Below, piece by piece: positions 1-11,811 of a DNA stretch of 64,000 nt. The position numbers and the translations under genes are program-made. Below the pieces are notes generated by a model. The model made no database searches. It worked only from the letters and a program-made list of their open reading frames with translations, and was not told the DNA's origin. The DNA is from Juglans regia (taxonomy: Eukaryota > Streptophyta > Magnoliopsida > Fagales > Juglandaceae), in NCBI RefSeq assembly GCF_001411555.2, contig NC_049901.1, forward strand, positions 39,278,964-39,342,963, read 5' to 3'. Every line of letters starts with the position of its first letter. Within the stretch, counting starts at the first letter, position 1.

Positions 1-1805
1 GGATGCCCATAGCTAACACGTTGGGATCGAGATCCATCGACTCTGACGTCTATCAACATCTCTCAATCTATGAATATAATTGTGATAAGATCATCATGAT
101 TAATACTAATTAATTAAAGCATGATCGATAAAAATTAATTAATTGGGTATTTTAATAGCCGGTGGGTGCATGCAAGCTATTTAATTTGCTCTTCCCTAAT
201 TAAATTCTTAGATCGATGGCCAAGTCTAATAATAATAAATAAATAACGTCCATTCATATAATATATAAGCATTTAACACATCACTTATTATGAGACCCAC
301 TATAATTTAAAAAAAGTTAAAAATATTATCAATATTTTTTAGCACAATTGATGTGAAAATCTCCACATTATATTGGGTACATAAAAAAGAAGGCTTACAT
401 ATAGATTTTTCCTTATTATAAGGATAAAAATTTCTAATAATTTTTTGGTTCAAATACTATATATATTGTATTAATTCAGAGATAGATATGTGTCTGTTGT
501 AGATCCTACAACATTAAATTCTACGTACCCGCAAAAATCCCAGTATTATTAGTATTTGTGTTTGGTCTCAAAAAATTTAAAATATATGTATATAACTGAT
601 CTTAACTATCAAAAAATATATACTAATAACAGCAATACTAAAAGTAATATTTAATAATCATGATGATCAATAACAATTATAGTATATTATATGTTGTTTA
701 CACAAATTAAAATAAAGCATATATCTTTGTTTGTTAAAATTCAAAATATGAGCTCCAATCTCATAAAAAGGTGCTGGATATTGATATTTATTAAATAATT
801 TAATATTCCAAAAAGTAACAAACTCTATACATACATACATGATGTACAGTTTTTATAAAATAATTAATGTTTAATCTTTTTCTATTTTCTTTTTAGCACC
901 TTCAAGTATTTCCTTTAGTACTTCAACACTCTCTCTCTAAATTTCTTTTGGGTCAAACCTCGGGGGGCAAAGGCCCCCTTAATTTGGCCTCGTCCTTGGC
1001 CGTTGGTAATTTAACATTTAGCTCATAAGCTAAATTAATGTTATATTAACGAATTATAGTTGTAGCGATTAAAGTAATAAATTCTATTATTAAAAAAAGT
1101 TATTTGGTAATTCTATATCTAAAACATTTTTAAATATGTTACATTTATTTAAAAATAAATTGGGAAAGTACTTTTTAAGCTAAGGTACAAAATGACATAA
1201 AAGGTCATTCGAATAACAACGAAAATAGTCTAATAGGATTTTCAGTAAGTATAATGAAAAAAAAAAAAAAAAACCCTTCATGATGCGTAAGTGAAAAATA
1301 ATTCATTCGTGTATTTTCACAAATAAGAAAGGGTAAAGTGGTAATTATTTAAAAATTGTATGGATAATTTCACTCAACGACAGTCTCCTTTAAAATTGTA
1401 ACTAAGTTCCGCATTATCCGGAAAGGAATGTTTGAGGAAAATCGTCAAAATTATCTTTTTTCTCAAAGGTAATTTTTAACTTATTTGAGATTAAAAAATA
1501 TTTTAATACGTAGCACTTATAAACAATTTTATCTTATAATTAAAGAGTTTTTAAAATTATTTAAGCACTTTTTAATACACCTAACGGAACCCCAAATATT
1601 CATTTTTAAGTTTATAACGCGCCAAACTAAGAAATTGAGATTTTCCTCGATTTGTATAAAAATTAATGCTATTCATCATCCCATAATGTGGCATTTGATA
1701 ATTGGAGATTGAATAAATAGTCTCCTATCATCTAATGTCACATTATGAGATAATGATATGTTGAGAATATAATGAGAAAAATGATGACGAATAGATTTAC
1801 TCGTG
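1..1805. other. AT-rich spacer upstream of the SEO-like exon
   Basis: I see no gene here. The stretch is AT-rich with short homopolymers, for example an A-run near 1258-1273. Predicted short frames lack recognisable domains or coding-like composition. The last few tens of bases presumably hold the promoter of the following exon. Confidence 0.6.
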
Positions 1806-1813
1806 TATAAAAG
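1806..1813 (+). promoter_or_regulatory. putative TATA box of the SEO-like gene
   Basis: TATAAAAG lies about 90 bases upstream of the ATG at 1897. That is a plausible distance for a plant core promoter with a short 5' leader. The call rests on motif and position only. Confidence 0.4.
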
Positions 1814-1896
1814 ACCATGCCATTGCACCAAGTTGGTACACAAGCCAACTTCTCTGTTCTTTTCCAAACCTCTGGCGCTTTGTGATAGACAATTCA

Positions 1897-2106
1897 ATGG
1901 CCAATATGGACAAGGAGATCATGCCTCTAGGTACCTTAGAGCGACCTCTTAAGGGTAAGCCGGGCTTGTTAAGTACCATGTCCGACGCCGAGATAAAGAA
2001 GCAAACTTTGCAAACCCATGTCTCTGAATTGGATTCCTACCCTCTTCTCCTTGATGTCAAAAACATTCTTCAACATGCAACCCATATTGTTGACAATGCT
2101 TTGCAG
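1897..2106 (+). CDS. first exon of a sieve element occlusion (SEO)-like gene, orphaned
   Basis: An ATG at 1897 opens 70 codons ending exactly at a GT donor (CAG|GTATAA, 2107), phase 0. The segment from about residue 28 on (start MSDAEIKKQ, then LQTH, then LLLDVKNILQHAT and IVDNALQ) follows the SEO N-terminal pattern: a short 'SD..I' lead, a TH motif, then a helix with V..IL.RAT. SEO proteins form the filaments of sieve-element P-protein in phloem. A TATA-like motif sits about 90 bp upstream. No second exon with the thioredoxin-like or C-terminal SEO domain follows; from 2356 the DNA is LINE, Copia and hAT sequence. The gene is therefore probably truncated, or its remaining exons lie beyond the insertions. 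The family call is from memory of the motif and is moderate at best. Confidence 0.42.
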
Positions 2107-2355
2107 GTATAATATGCTTATTTCACTTTCTTTTTTCTTTCCATTCTTTTACTCTAGTTCCCGAAAGTGAGGTCTTTACTGTATAAATTACTTGGCCTTG
2201 TTTTCTTGCAATGGCAAAGAGATGGAGAGCATTAAGATTTAACACATATATTGCAGAAGAAAACACACATATGGGATAAGGGTTTCTTTTTTTATCAATA
2301 GGATCAAAGTATTATAATTTTATGTTTTTTAATTTCTCTATAAATATAGTCTCCA
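2107..2355. other. intron-like remnant between the SEO-like exon and a LINE
   Basis: It starts with a GT donor directly after the exon and is AT-rich. No acceptor followed by an SEO-like exon was found before the poly(T) of the LINE at 2356. I see no other feature. Confidence 0.4.
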
Positions 2356-5300
2356 TTTTTTTTTTTTTTTTGTATAAGAAGGACGGAACCTCCATACTAT
2401 ATTAGTAAGCCTCACTTATGGCGAAGGAAAACCGTTATACATCAGGACAAGTCTAATCCAAACAACTACAGGGAACCACCAGTAAAATCAATTTTTTCCT
2501 TAAACAAGCCTAACATAGGGTAGTCCAACCTTATCCATTCGTAATATCCCTACGAATTTGGAGGGAAGATTTTGAGGGAGCCATTGTTGGGTGTATACCC
2601 TCGCTTCTAAGTGCGCTAAGTAGTCTGCCGCAGCATTCCCTTCCCTATAGATGTGCATAACTTTTGTATCTAATCCTTTCAAGAGTTCTATTATTTCATC
2701 CCATTAATTTTTTAAATACCATACTGCACATATTGAAGTATTCAACCATTTGACCACCAAACTTGAATCTAATTCTAGATCAGTATGCACCACTTCCATC
2801 TTTTTAATTAAACGCAAACCATGTAAAAGACCCAATAATTTAGCATAATTATTTATACCTTTTTCGAGATATACTGAGAAGGCCATGTGCAAAACACCAT
2901 TTGCATCTCTCAGCACACCACCCGCCCCTACTTCACCAGGATTTCCGGTTGAACTTCCATCAATATTCAGCTTGAGTCGTCCCACTTCCGACTTTATCCA
3001 TCGCACTATTTTTGGAGTTGATCTTTTCGGCAATTTTATTGGGAAATTAAGCTCCCTTAGTATTACTTCATCTTGTCTCGCCAACACTTTCCTTCTTTAA
3101 GTTTTTTTCCCACTTTTGCAATCCATATCTTAGTCTTGCACCACACCGTTTCAACCGACTCTTCTACTCCTTCCATCCGTGCCTTACACCTTCTTAGCCA
3201 AAGACACCAAGTCACAATAGATGGGATAATACCAAATAATTGCCCCATTTGAGAAGACTTTTTTGCTTTGGAAAACCAGCCTTCTACTACCTGATTCCAA
3301 GATCTGCCTACAACTCTTCCTAGTCCTATTTGCGCATAAACTCGTCTCCAAATTTCTTGTGATATCTCACCAATTGCTAGCACATGGTTTATATCTTCAT
3401 ATCCTCCATTCAAGCAACAGTCACATTTTGAGATTATGGGAATACCAAGCTTTCTTAATTTATCGTCCACACTTAGCGCATTATTAAATACTTTCCACAT
3501 AGTAACAAAAATATTTTTTGGTAGGCAAACATGCCATATCCAATCAGACCATCTTACCTTTGGGGCTCTTACGCGGATATAGTTCCAGGCACTCTTCGTA
3601 GAAAATTTTCCATCATTGTTAGCTGTCCATTCCAGTAAATCTGATCCAGATTTACTTTTGCTAAGAACATCCAACACTTTTTCAGCCATTTCTCCCCCTA
3701 GCATCCGATGTAACAAATCCAAATCCCATCCATTTTCAAATTTGCACTCTTTAATTCTTAATCTTGTATCGACACCTATTGTAACCGTATCACATAAGGG
3801 GGCATCATCCAGCCATTTGTCAAACAAGAAAGATACATTTTCATCTCTTATCTTCCATTTGGATTGATTTAGGACTTCTGGGATACACGATGATACCCTC
3901 CTCCAAAATCTGGTACCTTTTCCTTGATCCACAAGAGATATATGATTGTTTCTAACATACTTAATTAGCTTTGAAGAATTTTGTCCACAAAGAATCTTCG
4001 ACCATGATCTTCCACACAAATTTCATGAAAAGTGATTTCTGAACATCTTTAAAGTTTCTAAACCCCAAACCACCTTCCGTTGGAAATCATAATGTTTCCC
4101 AAGCCCTCCAATACTTTTTTGGCTTACCTTCATGTAGACCCCAGAAAAATTGCTCAGACTTCTATTTATATTTTTCAGCACTATCGTAGGTACATACACA
4201 GTAGAGAGTAAATAAGTGGGAAGACTCATTAGAACATGTTTTAGCAAGAGCACACGAGCCCCATTTGCTAGTAATTTATTTTTCCATCCTTCTACTCGTG
4301 CTTTAAGTTTTCCAACAAGCTCCTCTAAATATACTGCTTTCATTCTACCCAAGATTATTGGCACTCCCAAGTACTTGAACGGCATTTCCCCTTCCACAAA
4401 ACTAGTGCTTCTTAGAATAGATCTCCGTCTAGCATTCATGACTTGTTTAGAAAAAGTTATAGAATATTTTTCCTTACTCACCTTTTGTCCCGACCATTCC
4501 TCATAGATAGACAAAATATCCACTATGCCTCTCACGGATGCTTTGCTTCCATTCGCAAAAACAACTATTTCATCGGCATATAGCATGTGCGATATCAATG
4601 GAGTGCCTCTAGGTTGCGTGAAGGTGCCAATTTTCTTTTCTTCTATTTTTAACTTAATCAATCTTGATAGAATCTCTTCAACAATTATAAATAGGCAAGG
4701 TGATATGGGGCCCTCTTGTCTTAATCCTCGACTATTTTTAAAAAATCCCAAGGGTACCCTATTCATGACGACAGAGAACCAAGGGCTGGAAATGCACTGC
4801 CTAATCAATTTACACACCTATTTGGAAAAACCAAAATGAGCCATCACATGTAGAAGGAATTCTCAATTGACACTATCATATGCTTTTGTCATATCAAGCT
4901 TAAGGATGATATTTCCCCCCCCCCCCCGGAACAGGTTTATTAATACTATGTATCAGCTCTTGTATGAGGCTTATATTATCTAGTATGCTTTGGCCTTGGA
5001 TAAACGCTCCTTGTTTCGGAGCTATGATACGAGAGAGTAGTGGAGCCAACCGATTAACCAAGATTTTATAACATATTTTATAAAAAACCGAACATAGGCT
5101 AATTGGTCTAAACTTTCCGAAACTTGTTGGCGCCTCCACCTTAGGAATAAGAGTCAAGTACGATGCTGTAAAATTTAATGAGAGATCAGCCCCTAAAAAA
5201 AATTCTTGCACCGCCCCAACCACATCAATACAAACCATGTGCCAACAAACTTGGAAAAATTCAGCCCCGAACCCATTTGGCCCTAGACTATTGTCAACTG

Positions 5301-5504
5301 GAATGGAGAAAATTGCATCTTTAACCTCTTGGACAGAAGGGAGTTGACTCAAACTCTCATTCTCTTCCTCTGTAATAACTTGTTGTACCAGTTTTGAGAG
5401 ATCTGGGAGAGTCCCCACCTGTCCGTTTTTCAAAATTAGTTCAATATCACTATTAAAATCATTAAGACCGATAATGGACAAGAATTTCTCTCCCACAAAT
5501 TTCA
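2356..5504 (-). mobile_element. 5'-truncated LINE (L1-type, RNase H-bearing), minus strand
   Basis: The 3' end is the poly(A), seen as poly(T) at 2356-2371 on the plus strand. Reading the minus strand from about 5504 downwards gives reverse transcriptase, then a zf-RVT domain, then an RNase H domain, the usual order of plant L1 elements with RNase H. The endonuclease and ORF1 are missing, so the copy is 5'-truncated. Its upstream end abuts Copia sequence directly. I could not find a matching target-site duplication on the two sides, so the junction is probably secondary. Confidence 0.85.
2500..5504 (-). pseudogene. LINE ORF2 remnant: RT, zf-RVT and RNase H
   Basis: The fragments read in order on the minus strand. 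4900-5504 is RT fingers and palm (LIPKVEAPTSFGKFRPISLC; NRLAPLLSRIIAPKQGAFI). 4023-4817 continues RT with SRGLRQEGPISPCLF and the catalytic box as YADE instead of YADD. 3063-4019 is the zf-RVT region with a CDCC motif. 2704-3087 is the RNase H start (LNIDGSSTGNPG) and 2500-2682 its end (HIYREGNAAADYLA). Stops or frameshifts separate the pieces, for instance near 4820-4900, where AYDSVN is followed by a stop and a C-run occurs (4914-4927). With a changed YADD box and several breaks it cannot encode an active enzyme. Confidence 0.85.
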
Positions 5505-7790
5505 AACCACCTTCATGACCATGGCATCATTCATGAACGTACATGTATTGAAACTCCATAACAAAATGTCGTTGCGAAATGTAAACACCGGCACCTTCTG
5601 AATATTGCTCATAGTCTTCGCTTTCAGGCCCACTTACCTTTAAAATTTTAGGGTGAATGTGTTCTGATTGCTGCATATCTCATCAACAATACACCAAGTC
5701 GTATCCTTCAAAATAAATCCCTTTTGAGCTCCTCTTCACTAAAACACCCAACTATGATCATCTTCGTGTATTTGGTTGTCTTTGTTACGCCCAAACTCTC
5801 CATGTTCATCGTGATAAATTCTCCCCCTATGCCTCCAAATGTGTTTTCCTAGGCTACCCTGGCACCCACAAAGCATACAAACTCTACAATATTGATACAC
5901 AAGCCATTTTCTATTCTCGCGATGTCACTTTTCCTGAACAACAATTTTCCTTCCAACACATTTTTTACTCTCCCCTTCCCTCCCCACCCCCACCCCCCCA
6001 ACGTCCTCCATCTTCCTATTCTTGAACCTATATTGCCATCACCTTCTTCTCCTTCTCCCTTTAATACTCCCGACTCATCAGCTTCACCTCCTCCACCTCC
6101 TTCTCTTGGTCCTTTCCGCACAACTACTCGACCTATATATCTTCAAGACTACGTCTGTCCAACTTTCTCCACGAAGCCCACTACATCCTCACTTGCTGCA
6201 TGGACCTAAGGTGCTACTCACCGTTTATCTGTTTTTCTTTCCTATTCTTGTTTCTCACCTTCCCACCTTACTTTTTTTACTACTCTCATCGCTTCTGTTG
6301 AACCATCATACTATCTCTCTGCTATTCCCATTGGCGTGAGGCCATGTTCGCAGAAATTCATGCTCTTGAGGACAATTCGACTTAGACACTTGAGTCACTT
6401 CTTCTTAGTAAGAAGCTCATTGGTTGCAAATGGATATTAAAAACTAAGCTCAAGGTAGATGACTGCATCGAAAAATATAAGGCTCGACTAGTAGCCAAAG
6501 GCTACACTCAGGTTGAAGGCCTCGATTACCATGAGACCTTTGCCCTTGTTGCCAAAATGACTATTGTCTGGTGCTTGTTGGTTGTTGCTACTACAAAACA
6601 ATGGATCATCCATCAACTTGACGTCAACAATACTTTCTTACATGGTGATCTTGATTAAAAAAAAAAAAAAATCTATATGACTCCACCACCTGGATATTGC
6701 ATCAAGGGGGAGACCCTTGTCTGTGCCTCCGAAAATCTCTCTACGACCTCAAACAAGCTTCCTGAAACTTGTCTTTTAAACTAACTAATGTGCTTCTTGC
6801 TGCAGGTTTTCATCAGTCTCAAGCGAATCATTCTTTATTCACTTTGGTAGCTCCAACCAGTATCACTATTTTCCTCGTCTACGTTGACGATATCCTGGTT
6901 GCTGGTAATGGCATCTCTCATATCAAGGTTTTCAAGTATTCTATCCACACAATTCAAAATCAAATATATCGATTCTCTAAAATAGTTCATTGGGCTTGAA
7001 GTTGCTCGTTCACCGAAAGGCATCTTCCTGAATCAACGAAAGTATGCCTTTGATATCCTTTCTGATAGTGGCCAACTTGGTACACAGACTGCTCATTTTG
7101 CTATGGAACAACACTTGAAGCTTACCAATCACAACAACAATCTCCTAACTGACCCTTGTGTCTATCGAGAGCTTGTTGGATGGCTCATCTACCTGACATC
7201 ACACGCCCTGATATTGTCTATGTAGTGAATATCCTCTGTCGGTTTATGCATGCTCCTAGAGTTCCTCACATGATCGTTGTCACTTGTGTTCTCCGTTACA
7301 TCAAAGGAAGTCCAAGGAAAGGGATTTTCATCTCATCATCTAGTGGGGTACATGTCACCATATGATACTTCATTCGATTAGGCATGAGTCCTATCTCCTA
7401 CCATACAAAAAAACAAAATATAGTGGCTCACTCTTCCGCCAAAGCCGAATATCGCACCATGGCTATCAACCTGTCACCACATATGAACTCATATGGTTGA
7501 AGCAACTTCTGACTGATCTTGGTGTTCCTCATCCTAAGCCCATCACCTTACATTATGACAATTAATTTGCTTTCTACGTCGCTCACAATCCTATGTTTCA
7601 TGAACGCATCAAACACATTGAGATTGATTGTCACATTATTTGTGATAAGATCCGTTTGGGCCTCCTTACAACCGTTCATACCTCTTCCCACGAACAAGTT
7701 GCCGACATCTTCACCAAAGCATTAGGTCAGGAACTCTTTTATCATTTTTTATGCAAGTTGAGCATTACAGACCTCTATGCGCCAACTTGA
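5505..7790 (+). pseudogene. Copia pol remnant (integrase, RT, RNase H)
   Basis: Integrase pieces: HLLNIAHSLRFQAHLP near 5590-5640 and [17 protein letters not shown] near 5670-5720, with one frameshift, then [15 protein letters not shown] near 5850. RVT_2 starts near 6410 ([36 protein letters not shown]) and the [12 protein letters not shown] block is ended by a stop and an A-run at 6656-6670. The catalytic region near 6870 reads VYVDDILVAGN, so YVDD is kept. RNase H-like pieces follow (HEQVADIFTKAL near 7690). Many stops and frameshifts make it a dead copy. Confidence 0.8.
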
Positions 7791-7798
7791 GAGAGTAT

Positions 7799-8000
7799 TG
7801 ACAGGACCAACTAAATCAGCACCAAATCAGCAACAACATGATTTTAGGAATTAAGAATATACATACTTGCCATATACACAATAGTTCCCATATATAGCAT
7901 AGTCAATGTATCTATTTAATTGTAATCTCTTTCAATGTAAAATGGTATGGCAGTAGAGAAAAAGTTTCATTCTTTGCAATTTTAATAGTATGCTCTACAC
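7799..8000 (+). repeat. 3' LTR of the Copia remnant
   Basis: It begins TG just after a purine-rich tract and the last RNase H codons, and ends near TGCTCTACA. No partner LTR exists in the window, so the boundaries come from the TG...CA rule and the usual short Copia LTR length. Confidence 0.55.
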
Positions 8001-8520
8001 ACCGGCCTGAACTAGAATAACTATTTTTTAAATTTTGTGCTCCCAATAATACATAATTTATTTATAACATGAACATTATACTTAATCATTTATTCTTTGA
8101 ATTTAAATGTCAAGTTTTTATTTTCATGATTTGAAAATTACATCACAAAAAAAAGAATAGTTTGATTATATAAAGTGTAATTAATCTAATGTGCGAAGGT
8201 CACCTAATTACATCAATAAGACGTGATTATACATTTGATAGAACTAAAACTGATGCAATATATATAATGGCTTATTAAACACATCGCTGAGGGAGGTGTG
8301 GAAGGGGCTATACTAACCCTATCAAGTGCAGGAGTGATGAAAAAAGCTAGGGCAAAAATAAAAGTTATGGGTGTCAGAAATTAGAAAAAAAAAGTTATTA
8401 AATTAATTCAACTAGTACTTTATCCTCTTTATTTTTGTGAAACCACGTAACCTAAGCGATCCAAGCATGGTGGGCACGTTTAGAGCATTCCCATCTGGTT
8501 GAGTATTTCCTCTTTCTCTC
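8001..8520. other. spacer between Copia and hAT elements
   Basis: AT-rich DNA without a recognisable gene. The part just left of the hAT (about 8487-8520) continues after the hAT at 12740, so the hAT landed in pre-existing repetitive DNA of the GAGCATTCCCAT type. The far end of that older repeat was not found. Confidence 0.45.
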
Positions 8521-8528
8521 CAAATTAT
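8521..8528. repeat. 8-bp target-site duplication of the hAT, left copy
   Basis: CAAATTAT directly precedes the TAGGGGTG terminus. The identical octamer directly follows the other terminus at 12732-12739. Eight-base duplications are the hallmark of hAT insertion. Confidence 0.92.
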
Positions 8529-8714
8529 TAGGGGTGCTACCCGCCCCATACGGGGCGGGGTAGCCCCCACCCCACCCCCGCATGGGCGGGAGACCACAAT
8601 AATCATCCGCCCCCGGAGTGCGAGGGCGGGGGACCCCGTCCCGGTTGACGGGGTGCGGGTGGAGGGGGTCCTCCGTCCGCACCCCCTGCACCACTACTGG
8701 GCCAAAGGCCTAGA

Positions 8715-8789
8715 AGCGGTTTCTGGGCCAAAAATGGCCCAGAAACCGCTGTAATGGGCCGAAAATGGCCCAGAAACAGCTTCTGGGCC
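8715..8789. repeat. left subterminal hairpins of the hAT
   Basis: 8715-8730 (AGCGGTTTCTGGGCCA) is perfectly complementary to 8735-8750 across a 4-base AAAA loop. A second copy of the same TGGCCCAGAAAC...TTCTGGGCCA motif follows at about 8766-8790. Repeated motifs near hAT ends commonly bind the transposase; that role is inferred here. Confidence 0.7.
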
Positions 8790-9298
8790 ATTTTAGGCCC
8801 ATAAAAATATAATTTTGCATTTTTAAAAAAAAAAGAGTTAAAAAAAAATTTCATGAATGAAAATAATATATACATACACAATTTTATATAATTAAGACTA
8901 ATGAAATACTACTATAGAGTATAGACTACAAGTTTACTACCTAATAAACTAATAAATAATAATAATAACTAAGCTATTACAAAAATAAAATGGAAAGTCT
9001 AACTGTCTAAACAATTACAAAATTACAAATAAAAGTGTCCAAGGGACATTGTATCAACATTACAAAATTACAAATAAAATATATAATACATACATCTGAT
9101 AGACTGATTCAAAATTCAAAAATCTACGAAATTAATAATCTAAAAAAAGATGTGAGCGGTTTGGGTCTATGACTGTGACATTTGGGGCGGCCGGATGGGT
9201 AGTCTTGAGGCTTGAGCCTTGAGCACATGTTCATATAGCAGTGGAGGTAGACATCGTCTGAGTCGTCTCATGTGTTGCTACAACAATCAATACTAAAA

Positions 9299-11494
9299 TT
9301 AATGCTGATGAAATTGAAATGAATATAAATAAATCAAAATAATAAAATAAAAATAATAATTACCAGATGGTCCAGATCCAGACTGATCACCACCCTCTTT
9401 GTCGGTCTCTTTAAAATCTAACACATCCGGAACATAAATATCATTTCCCATCGTCCAACTCTGTGTGCATATCAATGCCTCCACAGTTGTAGGAGACAAT
9501 GAACTACGGAAAGGATCTAATATGCGCCCTCCAGTACTAAAGGCAGACTCCGAGGCAACGGTGCTAATAGGGATGGCCAATATACAACGGGCAATCTCAG
9601 AAAGGATGGGATATTTCTTTGATGCTACCTTCCACCATCCTAAAATGTCAAAATCATCATCTTCTTGAATAAGATCCGTTGACAAATAACTGTCTAACTC
9701 TGAAACCACCTCCGTAGATTGATGGACTAGTGTGGGATTATGTGCAAGGGTTTTCGTCCATGCCAATCTACGCTTCTTTGTTGCCCCGGTGTCTGGAGGA
9801 GGTGTTGGGATATGTGTAGGTGTAGTAGATGTAGTACCACCCTTAATTGCATTAAACTCATCATAAAATCTATGAAGGGTATCGCGGGCCATCTCACCAA
9901 TAAGATCAGTCCATGTCTGATCATACGCAAGTCCCAAACCATATAACATGCCAGAAATTTTTAGACGGGGATCAAGAATAGTAGCCACATATAACAAAAT
10001 ATTGAGTCTAGTCAAATCTCCCCAATACTTGTCAAATTTGACCCTCATGGTCAATGCCATCCCCCTCATCCTTAGATTGGAACCCCTACACATGTCGTCT
10101 AATTTTTCTTTCACTCTACATATTTGTTGACAAAATTCATAGCATGTAGGGTGCAAAGAAGCAGATAACTTCAACGTGACTTCATAAAACAGCCCGAGAA
10201 AATCAACAAATGTAGCAACTACCTCCCAATCATCATCATTAGGCAATCCTAAACCCCCGTGCTCATCAAAGTATTTGACATATTGAATGTCTTCATCACC
10301 CAATAATTGAAAGGCTTTTTTATATTCTTGGGCCGCCTCCAATATCAAGAAGGTTGAGTTTCATCTGGTGGGAACATCAGTACAAAGACCCCTCTTTGAT
10401 GTTATGCCCACACTCTTCGCAGCAATCTTGAATTTCTCCAATCTAGAAGGAGAAGACCTCACAAATTTCACAGTCAATCTAACTCGTGCAACCGAGTTAT
10501 CAACATCTTTTAACCCCTCAGTCACAATTAGATTCAAGATATGTGCAGAACATCTAACATGCAAATATTGACCACCTAAAAATGTCTTATTTGCCTCTTT
10601 AAGATAAGTTTTCAGATATCCCAAGGCAACATCATTAGACGAGGCATTATCAACTGAAACTGTCAAAACCCTACTCAACCCCCACTCCTTGATTGAGGCC
10701 TCTAAGGCCTTCCCAATTGTCTCACCCATGTGATCAGTTATTTGACAAAACTTGATAATCTTTTTATGGAGAATCCAGTCAGAATCAATGAAATGGACAA
10801 TCAAATACATATAATTAAAATTTTGGACTGAAGTCCAAGTATCGGTAGTGAGGCAAACTACCAAACCCGCCAATTGGCCCCTCAAAACATCTTTATCTTT
10901 CCAGTATATCTTTTTAATATCCTTTGCCACAGTGTGGCGAGAAAGAAGGATAAATCTAGGTTCCAATTCTTGGACAAATTCTTGGAACCCTCTCCCATCC
11001 ACAAACTGAAAAGGTAGCTCGTCTATAACAACCGTATGAGCTAACTTCCTTCTACACTCATCAACATTATACTTTGTGAACCCCTTCAATGTTGAACCCC
11101 CACTACTCCCATCCGCCATTTTTTTCAGTCCAATTTCTAGGCTTGATTGACCCTTCTCCACTAAGGATCTTAATATTGGACTCTTCTTGCATTGTTCCTC
11201 TAAATGGACCTTTAACTGGGATGTACCATGTTTTCTATAGTGACATCCATATATTTTCCCACAATAATTACATTTAGCTTGTGGGTTATTGGGGTCACCA
11301 CCCTCTAGTTTGGTAAAATGAGACCAAACTACGGAAACAAGTTTCTTACTTTGTGTGGGCTTAGGGGCGGGGCAAGGTGTATTCCCACTCCCAGGGGTTG
11401 GTGTAGGGTTAGGTTATGGGTTAGGGGTACTGGTAGGGGCAGGGGTACTGGTAGGGGTGGGAGAGCTATCAGTGAACTCTCTTTGAGAAGACAT
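9299..11494 (-). pseudogene. hAT transposase (BED finger, RNase H-like core, dimerisation domain), two nonsense codons
   Basis: The ATG at 11494 (MSSQREFTDSS) leads into a Pro/Thr-rich stretch that is stopped by TAA near 11410. The same frame then runs through a BED zinc finger (WSHF, CNYCGK, H...KHGTS, about 11335-11200) and a hAT core (TTDTWTSVQN; HVRCSAHILNLIV) to a TGA at 10361-10363. That TGA falls in DVPTR-stop-NST, where the family has tryptophan (TGG). The frame continues without shift through the DUF4413-like region to the C-terminal dimerisation motif (ILGWWKVASKKYPILSEIAR; STVASESAFSTGGRI). A GT...AG pair near 9361-9270 suggests a small final intron. Two point mutations thus inactivate an otherwise whole gene. 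Family features are established; the intron is inference. Confidence 0.9.
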
Positions 11495-11638
11495 TCCTGA
11501 TTCCACAACACAATAAAAAATAAAAAAATCAATCAACATACGACATAATTCCAAACATGCACTTATCAATCACATACGACATAATTCCAAACATGCACTT
11601 ATCAATTGAGTTAGGGGTTTCAATTGAAACCCCTAAAT

Positions 11639-11811
11639 TTGAGTTAGGGGTTTCAATTGAAACCCCCTCAAGTTTAGGGGTTTCGGATTGAACCCCTAAA
11701 ATTGAGGGCCCAAACTGAAATTGGGGTTTCGGATTGAAACCCCCTCAATTTTAGGGGTTCAATCCGAAACCCCTAAACTTGAGGGGGTTTCAATTGAAAC
11801 CCCTAACTCAA
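11639..11811. repeat. perfect 68-bp inverted repeat within a palindromic array
   Basis: Arm 11639-11706 is the exact reverse complement of arm 11744-11811, with a 37-bp spacer. Both arms are built from short units such as GGGGTTTCAATTGAAACCCC and TTTAGGGGTTTCGGATTGAA. Similar units extend over about 11607-11940. The array lies between the transposase start (11494) and the right terminus, the promoter side of the element. Confidence 0.92.

Larger units (their letters stand above)
5505..8000 (+). mobile_element. Copia-type LTR retrotransposon, 3' half only
   Basis: The Copia polyprotein is readable from the late integrase core (GIIHERTCIETP at about 5525), through integrase C-terminal motifs and a proline-rich linker, into RVT_2 reverse transcriptase and a Copia-type RNase H. 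A purine-rich tract (about 7787-7797) precedes TGACAGGACC at 7799, which begins the 3' LTR of about 200 bp, ending near 8000 at CTCTACA. No 5' LTR, gag or protease exists; the left end abuts a LINE in opposite orientation. Confidence 0.8.

Noticed and set aside
8412..8881. Overlapping minus frames with Gly/Pro-rich text
   Set aside because: They cross the hAT terminus and its GC-rich subterminal repeats; GC-rich non-coding DNA gives such frames by chance.
11318..11500. Gly/Arg-rich plus frame with GRGRGTGRG repeats
   Set aside because: It is the antisense of the Pro/Thr-rich N-terminus of the hAT transposase.
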